From positions 10,826 through 74,825 of the forward strand of contig MNCI01003654.1 in the NCBI GenBank assembly GCA_015680685.1: a DNA stretch of 64,000 bases. Reading direction: 5' to 3'. Numbering within the stretch: position 1 is the stretch's first letter; each line of letters begins with the position of its first letter. The notes beneath the pieces were generated by a model that was not told the DNA's origin, did not search any database, and was given only the letters and a program-made list of their open reading frames with translations. Of the stretch, positions 10,401 through 22,385 are shown piece after piece. Source of the stretch: Gnetum montanum. Its lineage: Eukaryota; Streptophyta; Gnetopsida; Gnetales; Gnetaceae. Both the position numbers and the translations under genes were made by a program.

Positions 10401-12124
10401 CCTGGATTGGTAGGTCATTAAATGAACTTGGGAGGGTATATAGGTATAGTTTGACCATGGTAACTTGTCATTTTATCCTTTCACCATGATGTTGGGAGTG
10501 TAGTTTTATTGCTACTTTTGCCTTTTCCGTTAGTGGAGGGTATAGTTGGGGAAAGATGATGCGCCAAAGCACACACTCACTATGGCTAGCGAACATTGTC
10601 AAGGGAGAGAGAGCACTAAGGCATCTACCATAAGCATGCGTGGAGGAGAGAAGGCCATTTGCGTTAGCCGAGTACATCTACTACGCTTTGCCCATTTGCT
10701 TGGATTTTTTATTGATTGTGGTTTTTTCTTTTAACAAGGCTTTTGGGGGTTTTAGGGAGCTTAGTCCAATGATGTCGCTTTGTGCACCCTATTGCAACTA
10801 TGCGCCATCTGTAGCATGGCACAACCATAGGGAGGGGGTGGCAACAGGGAGGGTTCTTGCCCCTATTTAGGTCTTGGAGACTTATTTGGGTTGTGATGGC
10901 ATGAGGAAGGGAGATGAGGTTTTGCATTGCTACATTGTTATTTTTTTTCTTACTTTTGTTTGGCCCTTTGGGGTTGATTGGGGTCTAGGCTTTACACATG
11001 TGGTGTGTGACACGGTTATGGGGGCCATGGTTGTCATTGAACGCTGGTAGGGAGGGTGTGGTGATGGGTTTTGTTTTGTTTTTTTTTTCTATTTTGCTTT
11101 ATTCTGGGATAGCACATGGTTTGGGGTTGTGCATGGGTTAGGGTTGCATGTGGGGTTTTTGGCACTTGTAGGGTTTTGATGCACTAGGGTTTTGACATGC
11201 TAGGGGGCAATGGTCATCATTGCATAGCACGATGCAGCCACAAGGGCCTACAACTACCATTGCACATTGTTTTATTTCATTTTTTCTTGTGTATGGTGTA
11301 GGGGTTGAGCTTTTTCCTCTTCAGCACAAGGCTTAGGGCCCTACACCTTGTGCATTGTGGTTGTCATCATGTTCCTCATGGTGTAGCTATGATTGGTGCA
11401 GGAGTTCTAGCCATGGCAGGCATTATGGGGGGTAGGTCTTTACTGTAATGTTAAAATTTTTTTATGGGGCTTAGGGCTACTTTGAGGCATAGCCACAGGG
11501 GTTGTGGCTGCTGTTGTGCTCCATAGCGCGGCCGTAGGGGCTATGGTTGTGATTGGCATTGGAGGCTTGTGTGTGTTTCTCTTCTTTTTCTATTTTTTTA
11601 GTAGCGATGAGGGGTGCTGCATGCTAGGGTGGAAAAGAGGCAAGGTGGGGCCCTATTGAGTATGATAAGCATGGTGTTGTGGGAAGATTATGCTCTCCAC
11701 AACCATGGGTCTATGCTCTCTATGCATTGGGAGTGTAGTTCGCTAAGTGTTTGCTAAAATGCTTGTTTCTTTTGAAGGTCATAGTGTTTGCCAAAATGCC
11801 TATTTTTTTGGGATTATGCTCTCCATTGGGGTAGTCCAGAGTTAGAAAATTTTTTGCTAACTATGCATGGTGCTATTTTGTAACACGTAGTGCTAAACTT
11901 GCAAAAACGTACTATTAATCCTATAAGATGTGCTATACCTTAGTGAGTGCCAAGCACGATGAATGAGTTAATCAACGTCCTACACTTGCGGTGCCCCAAG
12001 GTGTATTGTGAAAGTTAGGCATTTTTGCTATTTTATGATAATTTATGTTAATAATATATTATGTATATCAAAATTTTACATCTGTGTGTATACTAATGTT
12101 TTACCTATTGATCAATGATTGTAG
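10401..12124. other. G/T-rich gap sequence, possible 5' region of the antisense gene
   Basis: I find no coding region. The + strand is rich in G and T, with scattered GGGTTGTGG and GCATAGCCACA-like repeats between 10740 and 11640. A TATATAGG at 10437-10444 could be a TATA box for the + strand gene remnant further right, but this is only a guess from position. Near the right end an AT-rich stretch leads to TGATTGTAG at 12124, which reads like a splice acceptor. Confidence 0.4.
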
Positions 12125-15100
12125 GGTATTGCTGAAATCCATTTTGATCATAGTTGAGCTCATGGGCATCCTATTTTGCATGAGCAAACCTCTTCCCAAC
12201 ACCCTTACACTAAACATGTGAGTAGATTATCAACTAGTATGGATCCAGCTAAGAGCTTGAGAGCTTCTAGAGTACCTATTGTAGTAGTTTAGTGAGATCA
12301 TGTGGTCACACTTGGTGGTTGAGGTTGTGAGTGCTATCACTAAGATGTTGGTACCTGGGACAAATTGGAACATTCTAAAGTTCATCTTAGATGAATCCAT
12401 TGCCAATGTTGATAGGATGGGAGGATTAGGTAGAGGTCCTAGGGGCATTCGATGGTTATCTAGAGTATGGTGCATGATGGGGTTTGCTTGTTATAATAAG
12501 AACAACACCCTTTTTGTTGTGTAGCAGTTGCATACTCTATTCCAAAACCTACCTTGAACCCTCTACTACATCAGAGGGTAAGTGCTTCTATATTTCATGT
12601 AGCATTTTTTGCTACTTTCTCATGTTAAATTGCTAATGGTTCTATGTTTGATCACTAGGTTTTGAGTTGATGAAGATGGCCTACATGAAGATCTATATGC
12701 TCTAGCCCTAACTCGCATTGCCTTAGAGGTTTTTTCATCTAGCATGAACATTTGAGCAACCATGATTGAGTAGATAGAACATGATCTGGAGACCTATATC
12801 TCCCATCACCCGAAGACATACGAGCAATGTAGGATCCATGATTGGTTAGATGAGGAGTGGGTTGCTAGTGAGATTAACTTTGATGAGGTGTTTGCACCCT
12901 GTCTCACACTCTGTTTTTGCCATGTACATATCTACATTTTGTGCTTATGTGTGTGCCTTTCAGTTCACCTTATTTATGTGATGCTAGAATTTTTTTGCTT
13001 GGTGTTACAATGATTGTTAACTTAGTTAAGGTGACAATGGTCACCACGGGTTTCACAGAGGCCACCCTTATCCTGAAATACAAGGATGTGGAAGGTGCAC
13101 AACATTGGCTATGCCATAGAGCATCAGCTGCATTGATATCTTAGCTCACATGTGCTAGGTTAATGGACCTATTCTTGGCCCTTAGCTTGAGTATCTTGGT
13201 GGATGAAATGGTCACCATCATTGACTCCTTTAGTAGCAATGTTAGGAGGTTTGTCACCTGGGTGCGCAGTGTGATGGTAGTGCTGGACCTCAACAAGGAT
13301 TTCTTCATTGATCTGTTTGGCATTCCTACTTATGACTTGATGATTGTTTATAAGGCTAGCAGGAAGGTGGAATACAGAGAGGAGATTGAGGACTGGTTGG
13401 GAGTCACTCGATCTCACAAAGGCATATTGATCAAAGATGTGTAGTTGCTTGAGGTGTAGGAGCTCTACCCTCTATTCTGCACTCATGCCTTTCTTAAGTT
13501 GCTCTCCCAAGGAAAGATCCTAGGGTTGGAATAGGCACAGGTGATCAAGGAGGTGCTGCTAGAGGGTACAAGATTCAATTGGACTACATACATAGCCATG
13601 GGCTTACATGCAGAGATTTCTTAGCTTTGATTCAACCTCCAGGGAAGGTTCCACATTGAATTTTTATTCTTTGTAGGATACTTGTGAAGGTTTGTAGAGC
13701 TTTTACTTATGTGGGATGATGGATGATGGGTGGTGTAGGACTGTGAGTAGTGTCCTAGCTATGGGTCAAACATATTTTTTCAACCTCATGTGCATATAAC
13801 CCTCTAGAGGAGATCGATGAGTTGTTATCAATAACAACTAAGGTCCCTATGGGACACTCACATTATTCATGCGATAGTGTGGGTGAGGGTCATCCAGTTG
13901 GTACTAGGGATGTAAGCAAGATGGATCACTACATAGCAGAGACGATGGGGCCATCTAAGGCCAAGATCAAGAGGCAGCGTCCTCAAGAGGAGGCTGCCCT
14001 TGATATCAAGAAGGAAAGTAGCAAAAAGATTCGCATTAGGCTATGAGATTTGTGTGAGGATGTTGTAGGTTAGTATCCATAGATGCTAGATGCTTTGGTT
14101 GTATTTATGCATGTACTTTTTATGTTATAATGTTAGTTTGCTAATGATACTTTGCCTTACGCATATGTGTGTTAGTTGTAGAAAGAGAAGAAAGGGATGC
14201 AAGAGTAGCAGGCAAAGTAGTGGCGGAGGAAGTAGCTCATGGAGATGAGCTTCACAAGGTAGTAGAGGCCCTTTGGTAGCTAGAAGAAGTGGGATTGCTC
14301 CATCCCAATAGGGGTGATTTTGACACTTTAGTCGATGGTATGTAGCTAGGTGAGCTCCCTACACTCACGCCTAAGGACTTGCTAGGTAATTTACTTTTAT
14401 TACCATTTTTCTTCTCTTGTTTACTTTGGTATCTTCAGCTATGTTAGGTCATGTGCTAATTGCATTGTTGTATTACAATGTCAGATATTTCCACTAGCGG
14501 TCCTACATCTACCTACTACATAAAGCCATGGATAGAGATGCTAGATAAACTTGCCTTCATGGAAGCTATTGTTGAGGACATGGTGGACTATTTGCGACAA
14601 GCGAACCCAAAGCTAGGTATGCATGTAGTGTTATTCCATTCCATGCGATCCTGCTTATTGCTTAAATGCTTAGTTTTTAGCTGAGATTGATTGGTTGTTA
14701 TATGCCTATAGGTCCTAAGCTATAGTGGGATCTGAGCAAGGTGGCAAGGGTAGACTCTCGACTTGACCTTCCTTCTAAAGTTGATCATGTGTTTCATCAC
14801 ATGTACGAGACATCTATCAAGTGCATGCTTTCTTGTGCGAAGTTGTTATGGATCTGTAGGCACTCTAATGAGCACCTATGGAAATGCATGCATGAACTAC
14901 AAGAGAGGATGACTAGCCACAATGAGAAGATGAAGGATCTTCAATCCAAATATGACTTCATACTGGCTAGATTGTGGGGAAATGGCACTTGGTGTGCCTT
15001 TGAGATTAAGTACACTAGGTACTAGATAGCTCTTAGAGGTAAGAATAAGGCCACATGGGAGGTGGTAGAGTAGCACCTCTAGATGGATTTACTTGCTTAG

Positions 15101-15560
15101 AAGAATTAGGATTGGAAGAATTATAGAACAAAGGTTTATTAGTGGGGATAGATGTAAAAGAATCACAAGCATTAGTATAAGTGAGAGCATGATGCGTACC
15201 TACGATGGTACAAGAAAGAGTCTACCAAACACTACCACCTTAAGATGTTTCTTGAGGTGACCAGTGGGAAGTAGGCATATGACTTGTTCACACAACATAC
15301 TGTCATGAGTTAATCTCTCAAGAAACAAATCATCACCCCCTCTGGAGAGGCCTCTTTTGCTACATTTTTACGAAACAACCTACATGGACTACTGTGGACA
15401 AAGGCAAGACCCTTGCAAGTATTGACTTTGGCTAGGAAGACTAGATGCAACTTCTTGAAGTTAAGATCCTCCATCACTTAGAGGTTGACCTTGGAAAGTT
15501 ACCTCCAAAACTCATCAATGTGGGACCCTCCCAGGATAGTTTCTACTATGTTAGTTTTTT
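12125..15560 (+). pseudogene. Multi-exon extra gene remnant antisense to the Tat element
   Basis: Product unknown. Coding-like tracts are separated by short introns with clean GT-AG borders: exons about 12125-12577, 12659-12887, 12964-14050, 14182-14385, 14485-14616 and 14712-15560; introns 12578-12658 (81 bp) and 12888-12963 (76 bp) are the clearest. The central exon encodes an RRFVTWVRSV, LDLNKDFFIDLFGIP and YREEIEDWLGV region, in a style typical of plant mobile-domain-like proteins; that label is tentative. A basic KAKIKRQRP stretch follows (about 13950-14040). The last exon is helical, with a coiled-coil look (LQERM, HNEKMKDLQSKY). Tat elements are known to carry antisense extra ORFs, normally between integrase and 3' LTR; here it lies between protease and RT. 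TAG stops and frame breaks show it is dead. Confidence 0.6.
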
Positions 15561-15889
15561 ATGTTTTGAGTTAGCTCATGTAATGTATGCTTGTTTACTA
15601 ATCATGCATATTTGTTAATGGTTGTAGTAGGTACTAGGTGATGCTGCAGGCCCCTGAAACCTAGTGGAGGAAGCAGAACCTCTGTTCCCACCTAGCGCTA
15701 TTGGCTAAGTATGACCAGATGCACTTTCTATTGGGTCTTTTTGATTCATTTTTACTATGTGATGCTATTCATGTTATGTATTACTATTCATATTACATTT
15801 GCTATGGATGATTGTTTGCTAAATGGAATTTGTAAACTTTTATCCTTATATGATGATCTAATTGCATTTTCTATGAGTATGTGAGTTTG
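15561..15889. other. Spacer, no feature recognised
   Basis: AT-rich sequence between the antisense gene remnant and array II. I see no motif or coding tract. Confidence 0.4.
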
Positions 15890-16400
15890 GGCCATTGTAA
15901 GCCATAGTAATACTAGGCTATTGCAAGCCATAGTGAGTCTATTGCTAATTTAAAGCCTTGATGGATCCCATGCTAGTTTAAGGCCACAACAGGAGAGCTG
16001 ATGCTAGTTTTTAGCAATTTTGGACTGTGTGTTGCCAATTTAAGGCTGTAGCGAGCCATGAAGTCACCCAGTTTAAGGCCATAGTGGATCATAACCATAG
16101 TTTAAGGCCATCCCTGGCCTCTGCAAAGGGATTATAAGTGATAGTTTTAGGCCATTTTGGGCCACAACAATTGTTTTTAGAAGCGATAGTTTTAGGCCAT
16201 TCTGGGCCACGGTGATAGTTCAAGGGTGATAGTTTAAGGCCATTCCAACCCACAACGATAGTGGTAGTTTTAGGTCATTCTGGGCTATAGCCAATGTTTG
16301 ATAAGTGATAGTTTTAGGCCATTTTAGGGAACAACATTGCCAGTTTGAGGCCATAGCAGCTCACCATGTAGCCAGTTTAGGGCCATAGCAAGTTGCATAT
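15890..16400. repeat. Degenerate tandem array II (core AGTTTAAGGCCATAG)
   Basis: About twelve units of 35-50 bp with the core (T)AGTTT-AGGCCATAG/TTGGGCCA and spacers such as GTGATAG. The core is clearly related to array I (6362-6715), more than 9 kb away in the same element. It lies just beyond the protease end in element orientation. Confidence 0.8.
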
Positions 16401-16729
16401 TGCTACCTCTCTTTTTGTAATTTTGGCTTTTATGAATTGTATGCATTTTAAAGGTTTTTCATGCATTAAAGGAATAACTACAAAAGTGTAAACTAACAAG
16501 AAAATGCATGAATAAAGTGGATGAATGTGTAAACAAAGCAAATAAATGCATAATCTAAGTAATTAAACTAAATGTAAATAACATGCTACAATGCTAATCT
16601 AATGCAACACCAATGCAACATAAGCATAGACTAAGATACGGGCATGTAGAAGTGAATAGCGGGTAAGCACTTGGTGCATTTTCAGCTACGGGGATACCTT
16701 AGTCATGTACTTGCTTCCTAACTTAGTGT
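16401..16729. other. AT-rich segment between array II and protease
   Basis: Repeated AAATGCAT, TAAACTAA and ATGCAACA-like words; no coding tract. In element orientation it directly follows the protease and could be the start of an intron, but no splice site is convincing. Confidence 0.4.
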
Positions 16730-17790
16730 AGGTTAGGGGGCGTGTAGGGCCTGGTTTGCACTACCTAGTATTCCACATGACCTTTGCTTGCTACGTCAAA
16801 GGGCAACTTTGCTCAAAGGGCATCCTTTGGGAATTCATTAGCTTCTACGACCTTTTTGAGTGGGTTTGCCTCATGCATTTTATTGTCTACCATGGGTGCA
16901 TCATTAGGAAACTTAACCTCTGACCCTTACTCCATACCTATGTTGTTGATGGCCAAAGGGATGGCGTTATCATAGTGGATGATAACTTCACCACCTTTGT
17001 ATAGGAGGTGGATCTCTTGATGAATTAGAGAGGAGATGGTTCATAATTGGGTCAACTAAGGTTTTCCTAATATCAAGTTAAAGCCTAGCATCTCTTCGAT
17101 GAAAAGAAATTTAGCAATGATGGGAAATTGCTCTACTACTACAAAAGTTATAGTTACAATGCCCTTGACAATGACACGTGATCCATTGAAGGATTTCAAG
17201 CACGTGGTTTTCATTAGCTTGATTTGGTCTGTGAGGCCTAGCTTGTTCACAATAGTATATGGTATTGTGTTTGTGGCTGCTCTATCATCAACGTGCACTT
17301 TGCAAATCATGAATTTCCCAATGCATATGGTAATAAACATTGGAGCTATTATGACCTTGCCCTTCTTAGGATTAACCTTAATTGCTTCATCATGAAATGT
17401 TAGGGATGTGGAACTTGATACTTGTGACGTGGGAGGCAACATCACTGCATGGATGAAGTTCTCATTTGAAAGGATATCCTCCATAATACAAATGTAGGTC
17501 AACATTTGTACTAGTGCTTCATGGTGGGTAGAGGAGGTCATGATCAGGTCATATAAGCTCAATATCATATTTTTTTGTTTAAGTGCTTGCTTAACTTGGG
17601 CTAATGCGTCCATGAAGTCTTTACCACCAACCACGTTTTTATTGACCTTAACTTCTTTCATGCGGTCGAAGAGGTAGATTTCTTGCAAAGGAAACTTAGG
17701 CTTTGTTTTCTTAGACTGCTTACATGCCTTAGTGCTCCCTTGCAATTTGTTGGTTATGGCCTCTTCAATTATTTTTGCCATGGGACCGTA
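16730..17790 (-). pseudogene. Tat aspartic protease remnant
   Basis: The longest intact frame of the window (241 codons, 17056-17781) is part of this polyprotein. It starts inside gag-pol, so its first Met is not a true start. In order: a charged linker, a LAQVKQALKQKNMILSLYDL segment with a HEALVQMLTY motif, then IIAPMFITICIGKFMICKVHVDD, with RAATNTIP as the active-site loop (family pattern D-[ST/GR]-A-T-N-I). It ends in LGFNLILGKP, the usual protease C-terminus. Further protease-like text (YKGGEVIIHYDNAIPL, SEVKF) continues past a stop to about 16730. Downstream, RT is missing for 6.6 kb. Confidence 0.85.
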
Positions 17791-20385
17791 GATATGGAAA
17801 CTAGTTTTAGCAAACCTAGAACTCTTTGATCTTGATGTTGCCTAATCATCTTGTCTGTGAGACATTCATTGGGTTCCTTGTGTTGCCACCTAGGGGGTCT
17901 ACCCATGTTGCTAGTGAGATTGGCCCTTGGAAGGGAAGGGACTGATGCATTGCCTACTACTGGGCTTTTGATAGGTGAGGAGTTGGCATGTTAGGGTACT
18001 TTGACAACAAAGGATGGCTGACTAGTTGTAGCAGATGTGACGTGCGGTGGGATCCTAACCACAAAGGATGTTGTGGGTGCTCAAGGTGGTTTGATAGTGA
18101 AGAAGGGCCTCGAACTTTTGTGGGCTGAGGGGAACCTTGCACTACCAGAGGGTACCCAGACCACAAATGGTTGTCGTGTTGGCTCTAGACCATCATCAAT
18201 GTTAATAGCATTTATGATGTAGCTAGCATCATCTACGTTTAAAGGGTCATTATACACCCTTACAGACTGGTTTTGGGGCTTGACTGGGTTTGCAATGTCA
18301 AGCACTAGCTCACCACTATCGAATATCCTTTGTAGGTAATCTTGTAAAGCTAGGAAAAAATCCGTGTTATGGCTAGGCAACTAGTGGTAATGACAGAATC
18401 AATCCAACCTAAAATGTCTTGGGATTGGGGGCTCATTTGGCTTTACCAAAGTGAGGTTTCTTAGCAACTTGTAGTATCTATCATGTTTTTTGCAGGCATC
18501 CTCACACATTTTCTTGTATTGGATGTGTTTGGATTTTAGTAGTTGGTCTAATAGCTTTGAAGGCTTTAGTAACAATGAGGTATGCTTAGAACGATGCTTG
18601 TGCTCAAAGTTGGACCTTTGAACAACTTGTGTTGTGGCCACCGAGGATGTAGGCTGGTTGGTTGCCTTGGCACTAGTGTTGGTAGCTTTGTTATTAGTTG
18701 AGGCTTTGGGCTGCCTAGTCGTCAACCCCTAGTTGGTTGCTTTGGCCTCCTTGGCTACAGTTGCCACCATTGTATTCTACTTTCCCTTGTCCTTGTCTCT
18801 CCTTAAATGCTAGATTTTGTAGGCCACATAGGCTGGGTCCTTGCTAGCTTCTACTGCATCCTCTATGCTCTTGGTCTGGGCCAAGGCCTAGCTTATAGAC
18901 TACAAGCTTGGGTAATATAGTTTCTACTTTATGAAGTCATTAACTACATTCTTAAAAATGGCCAGGAGATGCACTTTAGCTATGGGCTACCGTATTTCAT
19001 TTAACGAGGCACTCCAACATTGGATGAATTTTTGCATAGGCTCTAGGTGGCCTTGGTTGACTTGCATTAGTTGGTCTAAGGTTGCCTTTGGCTTCAAGTT
19101 ATATTTGAAGTGCATTACAAATTGGCTCAATAGGTTCTCCAAAGAGGAGATAGAGCCTCTGGGTAGTTCTCAATCCTAGTTTAATGCTTTTCTAATCAAT
19201 GACATGGCGAACACACACATGATGGCATGTGGACATGCTTGCATTAGGAGGCACCTAGATCTAAATGTGACTAGATATGCATTGGGATCTCTTTCACCAT
19301 TGTATTTGGTGAATTAAGGTAGTGGGACCCTAGTTGAAAGAGCTAGAGGTGGGACCCTAGGACTTATAGGATCATCTTAGTAGAAGTCCACCACTTTGAA
19401 AGTTTCAGAGGAGGTAACTTTGAGTTGCTTCATCTCTTCGATTAAGCTTTGGATAAACTAGAATGCCTGGTCTAAGTTTTGAGATGCTCCAGTTGACTGA
19501 GTTGGTTATGCTATTTGCTATTGGCTTAGCTATGTAGTCCATGACCTGGTCACTGGTTGCAAAAGTACATGATGAGCTTGATGCATTGGCTATGCTATGG
19601 GCATGGTGATTGGGGCAAGTGATGCACGCATGGGTTGGGTCAACATTGAAGGTAAGGCGTAGGGTGCCTAAGTTGTTTGGGACCTAGGGACATGCCCTGT
19701 GTGAACATATGATTGAGCTAACATGATTACCACAAGTAACAATGGCTGAATGGGATACAATAATGCCACGAAGGAAAAGTTAAAGGGAGCTACTACATTG
19801 TAATGCATGTATTTTGTCTAATGCATTGCTACTATAGGTGTTAACCTAGGCCCACTGGAGTGGGAAGGTGATGCTAGTGCTCTAACCATCTCAAGGAGAA
19901 TGAGTGAACTAAACTAAGGAGGGGCCAAACTAGGAATTTCTCATTGAAAGGTGATATGAAAGGAGTCCTTGTGCTCAAAGTGAGGTTCAAACTCATCCTC
20001 TTTCTCCTATAGGGCTTCCCCATAATCTATTTCTACATTGTGCTCACCTACTCAGATGAGCTAGCTTAGCATTAGTCTTTGTGAGTGAGATGATATCGAA
20101 TGAGAAAGGGATATACTCCTGTTTGTCTTAGTGGATTAGTTCATAGTTTCGTTTTTCCTCCATGTTAGAGTAATCTATAGGTAACCTTGCTTGAATATTT
20201 GTGCATATAAAGTTATACTGCTCATTGGTTAGCATAGTGTATTCTGGGTCTGAACCACATAACCTGAGGAATTACCTTGGTCTTGCCATTATGAGGCTAG
20301 TAGGGTTGTCAATCCTGGTCTCTTGTTGGATGGGCAAGATGTCAAGTGTGTTTAACACTAACATCGAAAGTTGATCTAGATTCAT
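17791..20385 (-). pseudogene. gag: Tat gag remnant
   Basis: In element orientation the ATG complementary to 20383-20385 begins MNLDQLSMLVLNTLD, about 360 bp inside the 5' LTR; I take this as the start. An N-terminal variable part with acidic stretches is followed by the core Gag domain near 19170-18950 (SISSLENLLSQFVMHF, MQKFIQCW). Then comes a Lys/Thr/Ser/Ala-rich linker (18725-18600) and a zinc-binding-like segment near 18405-18330 (FCHYH, SHNTD, followed by ALQDYLQ). The usual Cys of the last motif is not seen. Several TAG stops and frame changes interrupt it. It is continuous with the protease. Confidence 0.75.
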
Positions 20386-20742
20386 GATTGTAGATTGGGT
20401 TGCAATAGGGGATTGCAAGGATTGGTGTTTGTGAAACATAGTGAACTATGCTAAAACTGACTATCCCAACTAACACCATTGACCACATTAACTATGCTCT
20501 TCATAGGAGAGCTGACTACGCTGATTATGCTGGAGATGAATAGACTCCAATTGAAAAGAATGGAAACTTAGGAACAATGGAATCAAGTGTGATTTGGGTT
20601 TCTACGCAGCGTTTCCAGGGAACCGACTATGGGGTCCAATCTACACCAACAGGTTTATAGATAATTGCAATGCAGAGAGCATGTAAGACAACCACAATGG
20701 AGTCTAAAAAAGTGGTTTGGCCCTCCTTCTAGCACTAGAAAC
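20386..20742 (-). other. Tat 5' leader and primer-site region
   Basis: In element orientation the sequence after the 5' LTR end reads GTTTCTAGTGCTAGAAGGAG. It should hold the primer site, but I cannot assign it to a tRNA with confidence. No coding tract is visible here. Confidence 0.4.
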
Positions 20743-22380
20743 TATAATGATCTAAAATGTCGGTGGCTGGAACACTGAGGTCCATGGGTGCATAGCCTAA
20801 CCTCAAATCCACGCAAGGGCCTATTGGAGGTAGAGTTAGGGTGCCCTGTATGATCTAGGCAATTGAATATGGACTTACAGAATGTAATAGGGGTGTAGCA
20901 TGGTTAGTCATAGTGGTGATACAAAATAGTATTAAGTGTGCAAGTGGTGTTTACTGTGTTAATGATGTCAGTGGGGTCAAGCATAGTCAAGAGTTTTAGT
21001 AAAGTGGATAGTGTTAATGCATGTAGACCATTGCCTCAACATAGTAAACAACAAAAAATGCAAGTGAAGTGCAAAAAATGTAAAGAAAGAGAGAGAGAGA
21101 AGTAGAACACCATCCCAAATGAGGTTGAGCATAGTTAACACCAAAAGGGGTTAGAATGTACATGGTGTATAATTGGCACAGTGGAGAGCATAGTCAAAGT
21201 CTCTTAGGTGTCTAGCCACAAAGATTGGCATTCCACTAAGGTGTTTGCATCTACTAGGTTGGCTGCTGTGGTGTATTATTGGCTATGGTGTTCTACTAGG
21301 TTACGGGGGTCTGCGATGGTCTACAACTTTTCTTGTCCTTTATTTACCAAAATGCCTTTGGTTTTCTCCCAAGCACTCCTTAGATTTGCCAACCCTTCAA
21401 TTTGCCAACCTAGATTTGCCAACCCCAAAAACTTTAAGGGTGTGTTATAGGTCTAGGGTTAGTGGAAAATTCAAGATGGCTACCACGTGGTGGAGGGGAC
21501 AATTGGGACTACGCTCTCCACTGGGCTGGTGGTGTTGTGCTTTGTTGTGCTCTACTAGACTTTGCAAGACTATGAGACTGTGACTATGCTGCCAACTACA
21601 TGTGTGTGCCGAGAAGATTACAAGGTACCTAAAAAATGAAAGCTAGATGCTACGCTCTATGGGACTATGCTCTCAACGATCTTAGATGGGATTGAGTGTA
21701 GTTACAATTTTGGGGCAAAAGGGGATGCAAAAAAGAAGTATTTTGTTGACTGCACTCATCGAAGATGAGTTGACTACATCTTGGAGTTGAGCTGAGTGCT
21801 TTTGTTGTGAGGTGGAAGCCACTGGAGACTATTCTGGCTGACTACACTCTTCATGATAGGCTAACTCTGTGTTGGGTTGGTGGAGAGCATAGTCTTGAGA
21901 CTTATAAAAAATTACAAAAACTAGCCTTCATGTTGACTACACTCTCCATGAGATGCTAACTATGCTCCCAACTAAGGTTGAGCATAGTGTCAACACTTAG
22001 AAAAAATTGTAAAAATTGGACTTTGTGTTGACTATGCTCTCCATGATAGGTTGACTATGCTCTTCATGAGAGGTTGATTACGCTACCAACTAGGGTTGAG
22101 TAGAGTCTCAACACTTAGCCAAAATTGTGATAGAATGGCCTTTGTGTTGACTACTCTCTCCATGAGAGGTTGACTACACTCTCCATGAGAGGTTGACTAC
22201 ACTCCCAACTAGGGTTGAGTGTAGTCTTAACACTTAGAAAAAATTACAAAAACTAGCCTTCATGTTGACTATGCTCTCCACGAGAGGCTAACTATGCTCT
22301 CAACTAGTGTTGAGTGTAGTCTAAAAACTTAGCAAAAATATGCAGTTAGGATGCCATAGTCTAGATTTCATGGTGTTTTA
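20743..22380 (-). repeat. Tat element 5' LTR (1638 bp)
   Basis: It pairs with 3846-5242. On the + strand it starts TATAATGATCTAAAATGTCGG (18 of the first 24 bases match the partner) and ends GGTGTTTTA. It is about 240 bp longer than the partner, mainly because of extra U3 repeat units. The TATA region of the partner is mutated here (near 21440). Confidence 0.85.
21835..22350 (-). repeat. U3 tandem repeat, five ~95-120-bp units
   Basis: These are the same units as 4935-5215, but five of them; two also contain a doubled CTCTCCATGAGAGGTTGACTA sub-unit. Paired GACTATGCTC/GAGCATAGTC words recur in each unit. Confidence 0.8.
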
Positions 22381-22385
22381 ATGTG
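22381..22385. repeat. Target-site duplication ATGTG, right copy (Tat element)
   Basis: Matches 3841-3845. E1 protease coding resumes directly after it. Confidence 0.85.

Larger units (their letters stand above)
3846..22380 (-). mobile_element. Tat-type Ty3/gypsy retrotransposon (18.5 kb), possibly composite
   Basis: Minus-strand element with LTRs at 20743-22380 (5') and 3846-5242 (3') and perfect ATGTG duplications. The minus-strand order is gag (20385-17791), protease (17790-16730), a tandem array (16400-15890), an antisense multi-exon gene remnant (15560-12125), an LTR-like patch (about 10400-10310), RT/RNase H (10075-8560), a second RNase H (8500-7890), integrase (7830-6765), a second tandem array (6715-6362), and the 3' LTR. 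RT followed by two RNase H domains and then integrase is the Tat-lineage signature. The ~6.6 kb between protease and RT is not normal. Either this is a recombinant of two Tat copies, or the extra block lies in a gap where the related Ogre elements have an intron. All frames are broken. Confidence 0.85.

Noticed and set aside
10546-10927. Short overlapping frames on both strands as small genes
   Set aside because: The region is G/T-rich, the frames are under 80 codons, and none shows a domain or a conserved neighbour.
17056-17781. The longest open frame (241 codons, minus) as a host gene
   Set aside because: It is the protease part of the Tat polyprotein, with the A-T-N active loop, gag upstream and LTRs outside.
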